From assembly GCF_002802965.1 (NCBI RefSeq), contig NZ_NXGA01000001.1, positions 198,999-262,998 on the forward strand: a stretch of 64,000 nucleotides of DNA, written 5' to 3'. Source of the DNA: Sporolactobacillus pectinivorans (GTDB lineage Bacteria; Bacillota; Bacilli; Bacillales; Sporolactobacillaceae). The position numbers and the translations under genes are program-made. How positions within the stretch are numbered: position 1 is the first letter of the stretch; each line of letters starts with the position of its first letter. Of the stretch, positions 35,680-45,701 are shown one piece after another. The notes under the pieces were generated by a model, which saw only the letters and a list, made by a program, of their open reading frames with translations, was not told the DNA's origin and did no database searches.

Positions 35680-36468
35680 ATGAAACGACAGTACTTTCAA
35701 TCTGGCGACATTCGACTATCTTATTTGGATTTCGAAGGGAGAGATAAACCAATACTATTATGCTTGCATGGCCACTTTGGTAACGCCGCCGCATTTGCGC
35801 AACTCGCAGAAAAATTACCTGACTGGCATGTCTATAGTCTTGACCAAAGAGGCCATGGATGGAGTCAGCACGCAGAAGATGGTTATGGTTATCGGAGGGA
35901 AGATTATATTCAGGATGTATTAAATTTTATGGACAAAGTGCTGCAAAATAAACCGGTTGTCATCCTCGGACATTCATTGGGCGGTGTAAACGCCTATCAG
36001 GCAGCGGCAAGAAGAAAAAATCCTGTTCATGGATTAATCATTGAGGACATTGGGGCAGTCGTTAATGATGACCTGTCTTTTGCCCGCTCCATCGTTGATT
36101 CCACGCCGACATTAAGCGCGCTCGGAGAAAGTTTGAAGAAATTTGGAATCAATGATTACCGCTACTTTATTGAAAGTGCGTATGAAAATGAATCAGGTTG
36201 GCACTTTCGATTTGATAAAGAAAATCTTCCCGTTTCCCAAAGTCATTTAAATGGTGATTGGTGGACAGATTTTCTCGCAACAGATTGTCCTGCATTTTTA
36301 CTGCATGGTAAACATTCACATGTTGTTTCTGATGAACAAATCATCGAAATGGCGAAAAAGCGTAAAAACACAACCTATCAATTCTTTGAAAAAAGCAACC
36401 ACACCATTCATGACTGTGAGCCGCGAGCTTTTAACGAGGCTGTTTCAAATTTTTTAAGACAAATTTAA
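35680..36468 (+). CDS. Alpha/beta hydrolase with serine nucleophile
   Basis: The 262-residue protein has HGHFGN as the oxyanion region, the nucleophile elbow GHSLGG, a candidate acid near LLHGKHSH and the catalytic His in KSNHTIHDCEP. It belongs to the broad esterase/lactonase class and the substrate is not deducible. It has no signal peptide. GGCGGGAG precedes the ATG. It is a single gene, divergent from the adaA operon. Confidence 0.8.
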   Translation: MKRQYFQSGDIRLSYLDFEGRDKPILLCLHGHFGNAAAFAQLAEKLPDWHVYSLDQRGHGWSQHAEDGYGYRREDYIQDVLNFMDKVLQNKPVVILGHSLGGVNAYQAAARRKNPVHGLIIEDIGAVVNDDLSFARSIVDSTPTLSALGESLKKFGINDYRYFIESAYENESGWHFRFDKENLPVSQSHLNGDWWTDFLATDCPAFLLHGKHSHVVSDEQIIEMAKKRKNTTYQFFEKSNHTIHDCEPRAFNEAVSNFLRQI

Positions 36469-36679
36469 CTGTGAGCCATTACATCGAAATGGGTAACTCG
36501 GCTAAATTTAAGTGCACCATTCTTCGTCACTGTATGCTGATGAAATTGATAGACAGGTTATTCCTCCGGCTCTCAGGGGCTTTCTTTTTTGAAAAAAGCC
36601 ATGTTGCCACAATCTCTCCGATCCTTTGTTTTTTACATAAACCAAGCTATTCAAACGTTTAATTAAAACAGGGGACAGT

Positions 36680-36830
36680 GTGACAAATGCATTGACTACG
36701 GGAGCCGAGCACAAGTGGGCGGTTGATAATATTCATAAAGTGGGTCAGTTAAATCCCAAATTCAAAAGAATTGCCAATTTATCTATTCTTAGATTGGAAT
36801 ACACGCATCAACTGCCATTAAAAAATTGTT
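36680..36830 (+). pseudogene. Possible WhiA-like C-terminal fragment
   Basis: The short frame reads WAVDNIHKVGQLNPKFKRIA then LRLEYTHQLPLK, which loosely resembles the DNA-binding C-terminal part of WhiA, where homologues read LRLEHPDLSLKEL. The rest does not match. The remainder of 36470-37260 shows no gene. Confidence 0.25.
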
Positions 36831-37263
36831 TGATTTATGCGATGATGTACTTCATTCCAAGTTTCCGATATAATATTCGGTCGCCCTATGGTTCCCTGGA
36901 TAAAAAAGCGTAAAGTATTAGTAGGATAAGGTTTTTGAATTGATCAGTAGCACCTAAAATGGCAACGAGGCTACTGTGTCCTTCTTTTCATTCCGTGTGC
37001 TCATAAATGTTGTTTCCCCTATCTCTGTCTCAGCTCCTTATGCTCTTCTTTTATATTAGAGAAGCTTATTGGTACACTATTTTACCGGCAAGAGATCAAC
37101 AGATGGACTTCAGAAAACGCTGAAGTAGCACCGAATCCCAAAAGAGATCACTAACTGAGAGTCAAAGGACTATTTGACGCTCATTAACTTAGACTTTTCT
37201 CTTCATGACTCTACAGTGACAACAAAGTCGTATATTGTCAGGTTACATTAATCGTATCAGTGC

Positions 37264-37292
37264 TTGACAGAGATTACCATTTGTGATTAAAT
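37264..37292 (+). promoter_or_regulatory. tyrS promoter
   Basis: TTGACA (37264-37269) and TTAAAT (37287-37292) are 17 bp apart, just ahead of the T-box leader. Confidence 0.65.
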
Positions 37293-37314
37293 AACCACTA
37301 ATCTTTATATTCGT

Positions 37315-37576
37315 AAAAACGTTGATAGAATCAAGTAATGGTTGTCAATTAAGTCTCAGAAAGTCGGCGGCCGATGTGAGCCGACACATTGATGAACATG
37401 AACTACCCTCTTGAGTGCTGCTGTGAACGGAAAGATTCATTCTTATTCATTAAGAATTTCAATTAACAGCAGCCGGTGCCCAACCGTTATGATCGGGAAG
37501 AGCGGAAAATCTTCGGGTTTTCAACTAGGGTGGTATCGCGCCACGTCGTCCCTATTTTTAGGGGCGGCTTTTTTTT
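37315..37576 (+). ncRNA. Tyrosine T-box riboswitch
   Basis: The leader has the T-box sequence AGGGTGGTATCGCG at 37527-37540, whose TGGT would pair with a tRNA ending in ACCA. A specifier candidate TAC (Tyr) lies at 37404-37406 in GAACTACCC. The terminator GTCGTCCCTA/TAGGGGCGGC with eight T follows at 37545-37576. Uncharged tRNA-Tyr should favour the antiterminator and switch on tyrS. Confidence 0.92.
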
Positions 37577-37603
37577 ATCATTAATTAATTGGAGATGAAT
37601 CAT

Positions 37604-38851
37604 ATGAATGAATGGGAAGCTTTATCTTTTTCAAAAAGGGAAGAAATCGAAGAACAATTCGAAGTACTGAGTCGGGGAACTGAACAAATTATTCCGGATA
37701 ATGGTTTAAAAGAAAAATTAATCACATCAATTGCTTCCGAAACTCCGCTTCGCGTAAAACTTGGACTGGATCCTTCAGCTCCTGATGTACACATTGGTCA
37801 TACAGTAGTGTTGCATAAGCTGCGTCAATTTCAGCAGTTCGGCCATATCGTCCAGCTTGTGATCGGTGATTTCACAGGAAGAATTGGTGATCCAACGGGA
37901 AAATCGGTTACACGCAAACAGCTGACCGATGAGGAAGTCAAAGCAAATGCCAAAACATATTTTAAACAGTTCAGCAAAGTGATTGATATGGAAAAAGCAA
38001 CAGTTAACTACAATTCGACATGGCTTGCGCCGCTTCACTTTGCAGATGTGATCCGACTGGCTTCAAAAACAACCGTCGCCAGGATGTTGGAGCGCGATGA
38101 TTTTGAGAAGCGGTACCATGCAGGTCAATCCATCGCCATTCATGAATTCTTCTACCCGCTCATGCAAGCCTATGACTCCGTTGCCTTAAAGTCGGACATT
38201 GAACTGGGCGGAACTGATCAAACATTTAATTTATTAATGGGAAGGCACTTGCAGGAAAGCTATGGTCTGGACAAACAAGTGGTGATGACGATTCCCTTGC
38301 TTGAAGGCCTGGACGGGATCAAGAAAATGTCAAAGTCTCTTGGAAATTACATCGGCATCGATGACGACCCGGAAAGTATGTTTGGCAAAGCGATGTCCAT
38401 TCCGGATCCTCTAATGATAAAATATTTCGCTCTTGCTACAGATTTGTCTGCAAATGTTTTGGAAAAAATAAAAACTGCTTTAAGCGACGGTTCTCTTCAT
38501 CCAAGGGATGCAAAATTAAAACTGGCCTGGACGCTTGTCAGAATGTACCACGGACAATCTGAAGCAAATAAATCCAAAATAAATTTTCTTTCGGTTTTTC
38601 AAGAACATGCCCTCCCAGAACATGTTGAAGAGGTTCCGTTACAGATAAGCCAGGAAAAAATCTGGATTATCGATTTATTAGTTACGAGGCTGCAATTATT
38701 TAAAACGAATGGAGAAGCCAGGAGAATGATTTTAGCCGGAGGCATCAAGATTAATCAGGAAAAAATAAATGATGTGCATCTAGTATTTAAACCGGAGGAC
38801 GGTATGATTATCCAAGTTGGAAAAAGACGTTTTATTAAAATCAGGTGCTGA
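37604..38851 (+). CDS. tyrS: Tyrosyl-tRNA synthetase (TyrZ-type)
   Basis: The roughly 415-residue class I synthetase has HIGH (residues 63-66, in PDVHIGHTVVLHKLRQFQ), KMSKS in IKKMSKSLGNY and a C-terminal S4 RNA-binding domain (GEARRMILAGGIKIN). It is the TyrS2/TyrZ-like type. The ATG at 37604 is nine bases from GGAG; the frame is open from a TTG at 37589. It is regulated by the T-box upstream. Confidence 0.95.
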   Translation: MNEWEALSFSKREEIEEQFEVLSRGTEQIIPDNGLKEKLITSIASETPLRVKLGLDPSAPDVHIGHTVVLHKLRQFQQFGHIVQLVIGDFTGRIGDPTGKSVTRKQLTDEEVKANAKTYFKQFSKVIDMEKATVNYNSTWLAPLHFADVIRLASKTTVARMLERDDFEKRYHAGQSIAIHEFFYPLMQAYDSVALKSDIELGGTDQTFNLLMGRHLQESYGLDKQVVMTIPLLEGLDGIKKMSKSLGNYIGIDDDPESMFGKAMSIPDPLMIKYFALATDLSANVLEKIKTALSDGSLHPRDAKLKLAWTLVRMYHGQSEANKSKINFLSVFQEHALPEHVEEVPLQISQEKIWIIDLLVTRLQLFKTNGEARRMILAGGIKINQEKINDVHLVFKPEDGMIIQVGKRRFIKIRC

Positions 38852-38867
38852 CTGATCAGGTCATCCA

Positions 38868-39256
38868 TTGCAACGGACTCTGTCATTACTACTAAACCTG
38901 GTTTTGCCGACATTGGCATCAAAATTAAATGCAACAAACTCTCAATTACAATGGTTTGTTGATTCATACAACTTAATCTTTGCTGCGACACTGATACCTG
39001 CAGGTCTGCTGGGCAATCGTTTTGGCCGTAAAAAATGCTTATTTTGTCCTTGGACATATTCGGCTTGTCGTCCATGCTTTGCGCCTATGCAACGTCGCCG
39101 GCGATACTGATTGTTTATCGGTGTACGCTTGCTCTTGGCGCGGCGACGTTGATCCCAACATCCATGTCAATTATTCCTGTACTATTCGCCAAAGGAACAG
39201 CCTTATTAAGTTTAACCACCGCTTCCGGCATCCAGCAGAAAGAGAAATGTGAATAG
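38868..39256 (+). pseudogene. Frameshifted N-terminus of an MFS exporter (QacA/EmrB type)
   Basis: One frame encodes LVLPTLASKLNATNSQLQWF then PAGLLGNRFGRKK. A second frame then continues with SLDIFGLSSMLCAYATSPAI and LALGAATLIPTSMSIIPVLF. Together these match membrane segments 1-4 of 14-TM drug exporters. The N-terminal Met and everything after segment 4 are missing, so the gene is dead. Confidence 0.75.
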
Positions 39257-39280
39257 CGGCCCTTGTTCCTAATAAGAAAA

Positions 39281-39400
39281 TATATCAGAACTTGGACAGA
39301 TTTATCAGAACTCAGTAAAATATATCAGAACCCAGACAATTTTATCAGAACTCAGCGAAATATATCAGAACTCAAGTCATTTTATCGGAACTCAGTAGCG
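39281..39400. repeat. Six tandem 20-bp repeats
   Basis: Six units begin exactly every 20 bp (39281, 39301, 39321, 39341, 39361, 39381) with the core TATCAGAACTCAG. Units alternate between TATATCAGAA and TTTATCAGAA, giving a 40-bp higher-order period. The array lies between a broken MFS gene and a broken DJ-1 gene. Confidence 0.9.
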
Positions 39401-39438
39401 GATAGTCTTTTTTTTTAAGTTTCCTAGAAAATAGTTGA

Positions 39439-40099
39439 TTAACCCAGTTTTTCGATCACTGCTTTGGTTACAGCTGCCGTCGATTGAGGATTTTGGCCTG
39501 TGATCAGATTACCGTCCACTTCATAATGGGTGGACCAATTGGGAGCAGCAACAAAAATAGCTCCCAGATCACGTATCTTACTTTCCAATAAGAATGGCAG
39601 GAATGGTTCCAGTCCTATCTCAGCCTCTTCTTTGTCCGTAAACGCGTTAACACGTTTTCCGGCGATAAGTGGCTGACCATTGGATAGTGTTGCACCAACT
39701 AATCCTGCAGGTCTGTGACAAACCGCAGCCACGATCTTGTCCCCTTCATAGAAATCGCGCAGCAATTCCTGAAGTTTTTTATTTTCAGGAAGGTCAAACA
39801 TCGCTCCATGTCCGCCTTAGCAGGAAAATGGCATCGAAACGATCATAAGATGCATCTTCAAGTCTCGATGTGTCTTGCAGATACTTTCCTACATCCAGGA
39901 TCTCCTGCGGTGTATGCTCATCTACACTGCCGGGATCAACGGTGCTTTTCCCGCCATGAGGACTCGCAATTGTGACAGTGTACCCTTTCTTCTTGAATTC
40001 AATGTATGCTTCAGCAAACTCGGATAACCAAATACCCGTAGTTTTACCTTTTGTCATTTCTGTATGATTCGTGACAACCATTAGAATATTTTTTGACAC
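39439..40099 (-). pseudogene. DJ-1/PfpI family protein (Hsp31-like), frameshifted
   Basis: A GTG at 40099 behind AGGAGGTG starts a frame that reads to DRFDAIFLL and then loses homology. A second frame resumes with GGHGAMFDLPENKKLQELLR and runs to KAVIEKLG at 39439. One extra base near 39822 explains the shift. The nucleophile motif reads VCHRPAG where homologues have CHGPAG, so the residue after the His is also changed. Members act as glyoxalase/chaperone-type stress proteins; this copy is probably inactive. Confidence 0.75.
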
Positions 40100-40177
40100 A
40101 ATCATCACCTCCTAAAAAGTTTTTTATTATTTTGTCATTCTAATCCCGGATATTATATAAAACAAATTATGTTTTTA

Positions 40178-40570
40178 TCTGGACAGTCAAAAGTTTTAAA
40201 CCACTAAGAAATCAGTAACTCGTCATGTACCTCAGGTGTTTCCTGCTTTTCTTGAATTATTTGCGTTATGGTTAAATGCTGATTTTGTGCAAACCGTTGA
40301 AAAATCGTCTGACGTAAATAGGCCATAATCGTTGCCTCTGAGGCTGCTCTCTTGGACGGTGTCCGTAAAAAACGAAAAGCTTTGTTTTGTCGTTTGTTTT
40401 CCTTGCGCAACGCAATCATTTGAAGTAGGCCCATTGCGATGCAACTGCACATCATAAAACCTTCGATGGCTTTGACGGTTTGACAAATTCGTTTTTGCAC
40501 CGGTGATAATCACAACAAACCATTGAAACGCAGCGAATCTATGGAAACGGGAACGGAACAACAGAAGTAC
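40178..40570 (-). mobile_element. Transposase C-terminal fragment with IS end
   Basis: The frame 40204-40500 encodes CSCIAMGLLQMIAL, FRFLRTPSKRAASEATIMAY and LTITQIIQEKQETPEV, close to the fragment at 48768-49199. Upstream frames are broken. Both fragments are followed by the same sequence up to ACTGTCCAGA, after which they diverge, so the IS end is at 40178. The IS family was not identified. Confidence 0.6.
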
Positions 40571-40888
40571 GGAATCAATATATTTTAACATGGCCCTAGT
40601 CAATCACACTGAGACAGGGTAAACTAGAAACACGATAACCCTAGGTGATTTTTCTCCTCGCTTGTGGTAAAGAGAGGATACCATAAAATCCCATTTAGGG
40701 GTTATCCTTTTGTTTATTTACACAGAACTTTTCACTCTCCAGTTTTTATAAACTACCGATAAAAATATTTATACATATGCGAATGACAGAAACAAATAGA
40801 AAATTCTCCTCAAGGTACCAAAAATATTTCCCTATTAATTCACAGTGGTAAAGTTTAGTAATTCACTTAGGGTCCGGCCATGATTAAA

Positions 40889-42445
40889 TTATTTGCCCGT
40901 CTCCCTTTTTTCTTTTAAAAGCTTTTGAAATTCCCTTTCTAATTCTTCAGAGGGTTCAATACTTAAGCGACTGAGTACTGCCGTTACTTTTGTTTCAAGC
41001 AAGAGGCGCTTCTCTTTTTCGTCATCCCGATTCTTTTTCGGTTTGTCGTATTTCCATTGCCGGTAGGTTCCTTCAAACACCCGGATGGTTTGACTGCGGA
41101 TTTCCAAGATCCGCGTCGCAATATTCTCGATGAATCGGCGATCATGGGAAACGAAAATGACACTCCCCTCATACTCTTTAAGAAGCGACTCTAAAGCGCC
41201 AACTGCCTCCATATCAAGATAGTTCGTTGGCTCATCCAAAATTAATGTATTAATATCACTTAAAAACACTTTCGTCAAAGCAACTTTGACACGTTCACCG
41301 CCACTCAAAACCCCGACCACCTTATACACATCCTCTTTGAAGAAATGCATGCGGGCAAGCACCGTGCGGATCAGCGTTTCCTCCTGTTTTGATGTCGCGC
41401 GGACATTCTCGATGATCGATTTCTCTTCATCCAATATATTTAGATTTTGACTGAAGTAACCGATTTTCATTGCCGGAGAAGTCATGATTCCAGGCTCTTG
41501 GTTGATGATCTTCTTGACAAGCGTCGTCTTCCCGCTTCCATTAGGACCGATAATCACTAACTTGTCACCACCACGAACGAGAAAACTCGTTTTGCACCAA
41601 AGTATTCGTTCGCCAACCCGGCCGGATACATCCTCTGCGCGGAGAATAATTCGATTCTTAAACGTTTCTTCATTTGGCAGATTCATCTTAAGCGGCTGAA
41701 GCTCTTTCACTTTTTCTACCTTTTCCAGTTTTTCCAACCGCGTTTCAATGGCGTTCGCCGTTTTCTGCAGCTTCTTTTGTTTTTTCGTAAAATCTTTTCC
41801 CTTTGAATCCGACAAATTGACATTTTTCGGCTTTTTCGTTGCCCGCTGAGCTTTTTTCTCTTTTAATTTCAATGCTTCTTCTAACTGCTTCTTCTTTGTC
41901 TCATAGCTTTCATAAGCCGATTGTTGCTCCGCACGCTCTGTTTCTTTTTGCGCGGTATAATTGCTAAAATTGCCTGTATACACTTTGATCTTACCTTCAT
42001 TGATTTCCCATATTGTTGTGCATAGTGCATCCAGAAAGGCCCGGTCATGCGACACAATGACAAACGCACCCTGCCACTCGTTCAGTTTCTTCTCCAACCA
42101 TTCAATATGATCCGTATCAAGATTTGTCGTTGGTTCATCAGCAAGCAGCAGTTCCGGAATGCTCACAAGCGCCTTTTGAATGTATTCCTGAGTTACTTCC
42201 CCACCGCTTTTTGTTGTATCCGTTCGTTTTAACTGTGGCAACAGCGTACATCGTGCCCGCCGAATCACCGTTCCTTCTTCCGGAACCATCTTTTCAGCAA
42301 AAATGTTCAACAGCGTCGTTTTCCCGCATCCATTTCGGCCAACTAATCCAATTCGATCCTTTTGATGAATGTGCAGCTGATCCACATCGAGTAATAAACG
42401 ATCCTTTACATAATGCTTTATATGAAGCGCTTCTAACAAGATCAT
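40889..42445 (-). CDS. ABC-F ribosome-protection-type ATPase (Vga/VmlR-like)
   Basis: The 518-residue protein has two ABC domains (Walker A GRNGCGKT and GPNGSGKT, second signature LSGGERVKVAL, Walker B LLLADEPTTNLD and LILDEPTNYLD) joined by a long charged linker, and no membrane segments. This is the ABC-F layout, whose antibiotic-resistance members dislodge drugs from the ribosome. The first domain's signature is altered (SGGEVTQEY). Expression appears to be controlled by a leader peptide and attenuator directly upstream, as for vmlR and vga genes, which supports a resistance role to lincosamide, streptogramin or pleuromutilin-like drugs (inference). Confidence 0.85.
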   Translation of the reverse strand: MILLEALHIKHYVKDRLLLDVDQLHIHQKDRIGLVGRNGCGKTTLLNIFAEKMVPEEGTVIRRARCTLLPQLKRTDTTKSGGEVTQEYIQKALVSIPELLLADEPTTNLDTDHIEWLEKKLNEWQGAFVIVSHDRAFLDALCTTIWEINEGKIKVYTGNFSNYTAQKETERAEQQSAYESYETKKKQLEEALKLKEKKAQRATKKPKNVNLSDSKGKDFTKKQKKLQKTANAIETRLEKLEKVEKVKELQPLKMNLPNEETFKNRIILRAEDVSGRVGERILWCKTSFLVRGGDKLVIIGPNGSGKTTLVKKIINQEPGIMTSPAMKIGYFSQNLNILDEEKSIIENVRATSKQEETLIRTVLARMHFFKEDVYKVVGVLSGGERVKVALTKVFLSDINTLILDEPTNYLDMEAVGALESLLKEYEGSVIFVSHDRRFIENIATRILEIRSQTIRVFEGTYRQWKYDKPKKNRDDEKEKRLLLETKVTAVLSRLSIEPSEELEREFQKLLKEKRETGK

Positions 42446-42452
42446 CGAATCA

Positions 42453-42520
42453 TCCCCCGTTCTTCATTTTTCGGGGACAAAAAAATGCCCCTATCTGCTC
42501 ATTCAGAATAGGAGGCATTT
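42453..42520 (-). promoter_or_regulatory. Attenuator terminator and SD-masking hairpin of the ABC-F gene
   Basis: On the minus strand AAATGCCTCCTATTCTG pairs with CAGATAGGGGCATTT (two bulged bases) followed by seven T, a strong terminator 35 bp before the start codon. Next, TCCCCG pairs with CGGGGGA, which contains the ribosome binding site. An upstream CCAAAAAA/TTTTTTGG hairpin may be a competing structure. Confidence 0.75.
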
Positions 42521-42604
42521 GCTGTAGGCGAACACCAAAAAAGCCGATTTTTTGGCTGGCCTCCGATGACCAATCCTATCCTGAAAACACCGATCTGAAA
42601 ACAT
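42503..42604 (-). CDS. Leader peptide of the ABC-F gene
   Basis: An ATG at 42604 opens a 33-residue frame, MFSDRCFQDRIGHRRPAKKS then AFLVFAYSKCLLF, whose stop lies inside the left arm of the terminator. The Shine-Dalgarno site is weak. Stalling on this frame in the presence of an antibiotic could open the terminator; this is inferred from position and from known cases in the family. Confidence 0.45.
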   Translation of the reverse strand: MFSDRCFQDRIGHRRPAKKSAFLVFAYSKCLLF

Positions 42605-42768
42605 AGCTACAGAATAATTCTGCTAGGTATACATATCTTCAGTTATCGGATTTCGAAAATAGGATTAGTTTTTCATCGGCCTTTGGTTCACCCTTCCGTT
42701 CATTTCAATTACATTTAATTTAAGCAATACGTTAAGAATTGTCAAATGTTCCGCGATAACGGGTAATT

Positions 42769-44184
42769 TTAGTACAGCGGTTTTAAATGTGAGGCCTGGT
42801 CACTTCGTATCAAACCCCTCTTAAACTCTGACTTCTGCAAAAAAAATTCTTCGTATAGAGCCTGCACTGCTTTTTTCTCAACAGCTTCCTTCACACCGAA
42901 CATCATGCTTGTTTCAGAAGAGCCTTGATTAATCATTTCAATGTTTATTTTCGCTTCGGCTAATGCTTTTGACGCTCGTGCTGCCGTTCCAATTTTTTGG
43001 CGCATACCTTCACCAACAAGCATAATGAGCGCCAGATCATGTTCAACCCTTACCTCATCCGCATCAAGATCATCGATAACTTTTTTAACAATGCTTTTCT
43101 CAATTTTTTCATTCATTTGGTTTTGTCTTAAAATAATTGTAATATCGTCAATGCCCGAGGGAACGTGCTCAAAAGATAGGCCCAATTCCTCTAAGGTTAA
43201 TAAGATTTTCCTGACAAACCCGATTTCTTTATTCATTAAATATTTGCCTACATATATACTGCAAAATTCTTCATCACTGGCTATTCCGACTACAGGTCCA
43301 TCTGTATTTTTCCTGATGTTCACGATTTTGGTGCCGGGTGCATTCGGATTATTCGTGTTTTTCACATTGACCGGAATGCCTGCGCGAAAAGCCGGAATAA
43401 GGGCTTCATCATGAAAAACAGAAAAACCGCCATAAGATAACTCTCTCATTTCGCGATAGGTAAGTTCGCGAATTTCTTTCGGCTGATGAACAATGTTTGG
43501 ATTCACTGTGTATACCGCATCGACATCCGTAAAATTCTCATATAGATCCGCTTTAACACCATTTGCTAAGATCGAACCGGTAATATCCGAACCGCTGCGT
43601 GAGAAAGTTACGACATCGCCATCCGTGTTATATCCAAAAAATCCAGGAAAAACAATAATGCCGGATCTGTTTTTCAACTCGTATAGACGTTCATACGAAT
43701 CAGGCAACACCTGGGCATTCCCCGGATCGTTACTTACTAAAAGACCCGCTTCTTTCGGAGACACATATTGTGCTTCTAGACCTTTATGTTTGAAAATGGC
43801 CGCAATCAGCTTGGCATTATTATCCTCGCCGCTTGCCTTCACTGCCTCTATAAACGATGCCGGGTTGCTTTTATCACCGTTAAGCAAGGTTAAAAGATCG
43901 TCTGTAATTTTTTCAATAATATCATTTGAGAGATGAAGTTCTCGTGCGATGCTTTTATATCTGCCTATAATGGTTTCGAAAAGATCACTTGCCTGTTCAC
44001 CTTTAAGATATCTCTTGGCACAGCTGATTAATAGATCTGTTACTTTTATATCATTTGAATAGCGTTTCCCCGGAGCTGAGACGACCACAATTTTTCGTTC
44101 AGGATCAGATGCGACAATACGATAGACTTTCTCTACTTGCGCTCCTGAGGCAAGTGAGCTTCCTCCGAATTTAACTACTTTCAT
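42769..44184 (-). CDS. Aspartokinase (ThrD/YclM-like)
   Basis: The 471-residue kinase begins MKVVKFGGSSLASG, has FPGFFGYNTDGDVVTFSRSG in the catalytic part and two C-terminal ACT domains (from about residue 320). It phosphorylates aspartate in the first step to lysine, threonine and methionine. Length and sequence fit B. subtilis aspartokinase III (YclM). No riboswitch was seen upstream. An aminotransferase gene precedes it on the same strand with a 170-bp gap. Confidence 0.9.
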   Translation of the reverse strand: MKVVKFGGSSLASGAQVEKVYRIVASDPERKIVVVSAPGKRYSNDIKVTDLLISCAKRYLKGEQASDLFETIIGRYKSIARELHLSNDIIEKITDDLLTLLNGDKSNPASFIEAVKASGEDNNAKLIAAIFKHKGLEAQYVSPKEAGLLVSNDPGNAQVLPDSYERLYELKNRSGIIVFPGFFGYNTDGDVVTFSRSGSDITGSILANGVKADLYENFTDVDAVYTVNPNIVHQPKEIRELTYREMRELSYGGFSVFHDEALIPAFRAGIPVNVKNTNNPNAPGTKIVNIRKNTDGPVVGIASDEEFCSIYVGKYLMNKEIGFVRKILLTLEELGLSFEHVPSGIDDITIILRQNQMNEKIEKSIVKKVIDDLDADEVRVEHDLALIMLVGEGMRQKIGTAARASKALAEAKINIEMINQGSSETSMMFGVKEAVEKKAVQALYEEFFLQKSEFKRGLIRSDQASHLKPLY

Positions 44185-44354
44185 TCCGCAACCCCTACTG
44201 TTTTGTAAATTACTGCAAATTTATTCTTAGTATTGCTTATTTCGGAGGAAGAATCAAACCTTTTTTACCTTTTTTACACTTGAAGTCTGAATTTTTTTCG
44301 CAACTTTCATTAAGGTTTTCATCCGGCTCTCAATAATTACAAACACGTATATTG

Positions 44355-45512
44355 TTATGTTAAACTCATGATGAATTTTTCAATCCGATCCATGCCTTCC
44401 TTGATTTTCTCCATGGAGGTGGCATAGGAGATACGGACGTATCCGGAGGCGTTAGTACCAAAGTTATCTCCGGGTACCACGGCAACGTGCCGCTCGTCCA
44501 AAAGACGATCACAGAATTTCTTGGCTGAAAGGCCCGTGTTTTTTATGTTCGCAAAGATGTAGAAAGCACCCATGGGCTTTATGCAGGAAATAGAGTTGAT
44601 AGAATTAATGCGTTCATAAATATAGTTGCGCCGCTTTTCATATTCTTTCACCATCATTTCCCTATACTCTGTCCCATTAGAGAACGCCTCTATAGCGGCA
44701 TACTGGGCGGAGGAGTTAACACAGCTCCAGACTTCTTCGGTAATTTTGGCCATTTCATTAATAAGGCTGACAGGACCCGTAGCAAAGCCTACCCGAAATC
44801 CGGTCATGGCATGGGTCTTGGAGCAACTGTCCACAATCAAAGTACGCTCCTTCATACCAGGTAAAGAAGCGATGCTGGTGTATTCCTGAGCATCGAAAAG
44901 GATGTGACGATAAACTTCGTCACTGACAACGAAAAGGTCATTCTCTTTGGCGATTTCTGCGATTTCACGGAGAGATTCCTTATCAATGACACTGCCAGTG
45001 GGATTGCTGGGAGAGTTCAAAAGAATGACCTTAGTTTTGGGTGTGATGGCCTTCCGTACGTCATCGGGTGAGATAACGAATTCATTTTCTTCCGCCACGT
45101 CAACGCAGACAGGAGTTCCTCCACAGAGCACAACCTGCTGGCCGTAATTCGTCCAGTATGGTGAACTGAGAATGACTTCATCGCCAGGATTCAGAAGAGT
45201 AGTAAGGCCTAGAAAAAGAGCGCCCATGCCGCCGGTAGTAACGAGACAGTTCTCTATATCATAAGAGATGCCGATCGTCTTCTCTAAGTAATTTATATAG
45301 ACCTCTCTGAGTTTGGTCAGGCCCGCGCCAGGTGCATATTTTGTCTCTCCTGCATCAAGGGACCGTTTGGCTGCTTCAATGATATTAGGGGCGGAAAAGA
45401 AGTCGGGTTCACCAACCGCAAAAGAAATGACATCATCAATACGGGCAGCACGGACCATCATTTCCCTGATGGGCGAATGCTGGATTGCTGTCACTTTATT
45501 AGCGTATTTCAC
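44355..45512 (-). CDS. Class I/II PLP-dependent aminotransferase
   Basis: The 385-residue enzyme has the PLP-lysine motif SCSKTHAMTGFRVGF, SPSNPTG for substrate contact and SDEVYRH for cofactor binding. It belongs to the aspartate/aromatic aminotransferase group (AspC/PatA-like). The start is a GTG at 45512 behind AGGAGG. Pairing with aspartokinase suggests a role around aspartate-family amino acids, but the exact substrate is uncertain. Confidence 0.88.
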   Translation of the reverse strand: MKYANKVTAIQHSPIREMMVRAARIDDVISFAVGEPDFFSAPNIIEAAKRSLDAGETKYAPGAGLTKLREVYINYLEKTIGISYDIENCLVTTGGMGALFLGLTTLLNPGDEVILSSPYWTNYGQQVVLCGGTPVCVDVAEENEFVISPDDVRKAITPKTKVILLNSPSNPTGSVIDKESLREIAEIAKENDLFVVSDEVYRHILFDAQEYTSIASLPGMKERTLIVDSCSKTHAMTGFRVGFATGPVSLINEMAKITEEVWSCVNSSAQYAAIEAFSNGTEYREMMVKEYEKRRNYIYERINSINSISCIKPMGAFYIFANIKNTGLSAKKFCDRLLDERHVAVVPGDNFGTNASGYVRISYATSMEKIKEGMDRIEKFIMSLT

Positions 45513-45701
45513 TATTTAATCCTCCTGCTTTAGAACTACCAGAATATGATTCCATTTTACTGATAACAAAAATACCTTTTTTTGTTAGTTTAATCCTCTT
45601 CAATCATATCAATAATGCACAAAAATGCTATATAGAATGAAAAATTTGTCTTTAGCCTAATCGATAATTTCTTTGTTAATTATGTGTTTTAATTCAATAT
45701 T

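Noticed and set aside
39281..39400. CRISPR array
   Set aside because: The period is only 20 bp with about 5-7 variable bases per unit, far too short for spacers, and no cas gene is present.
40604..40760. Possible IS256-like end (TTTACACAGAACTTTTCAC)
   Set aside because: No transposase remnant adjoins it and the mirrored end was not found.
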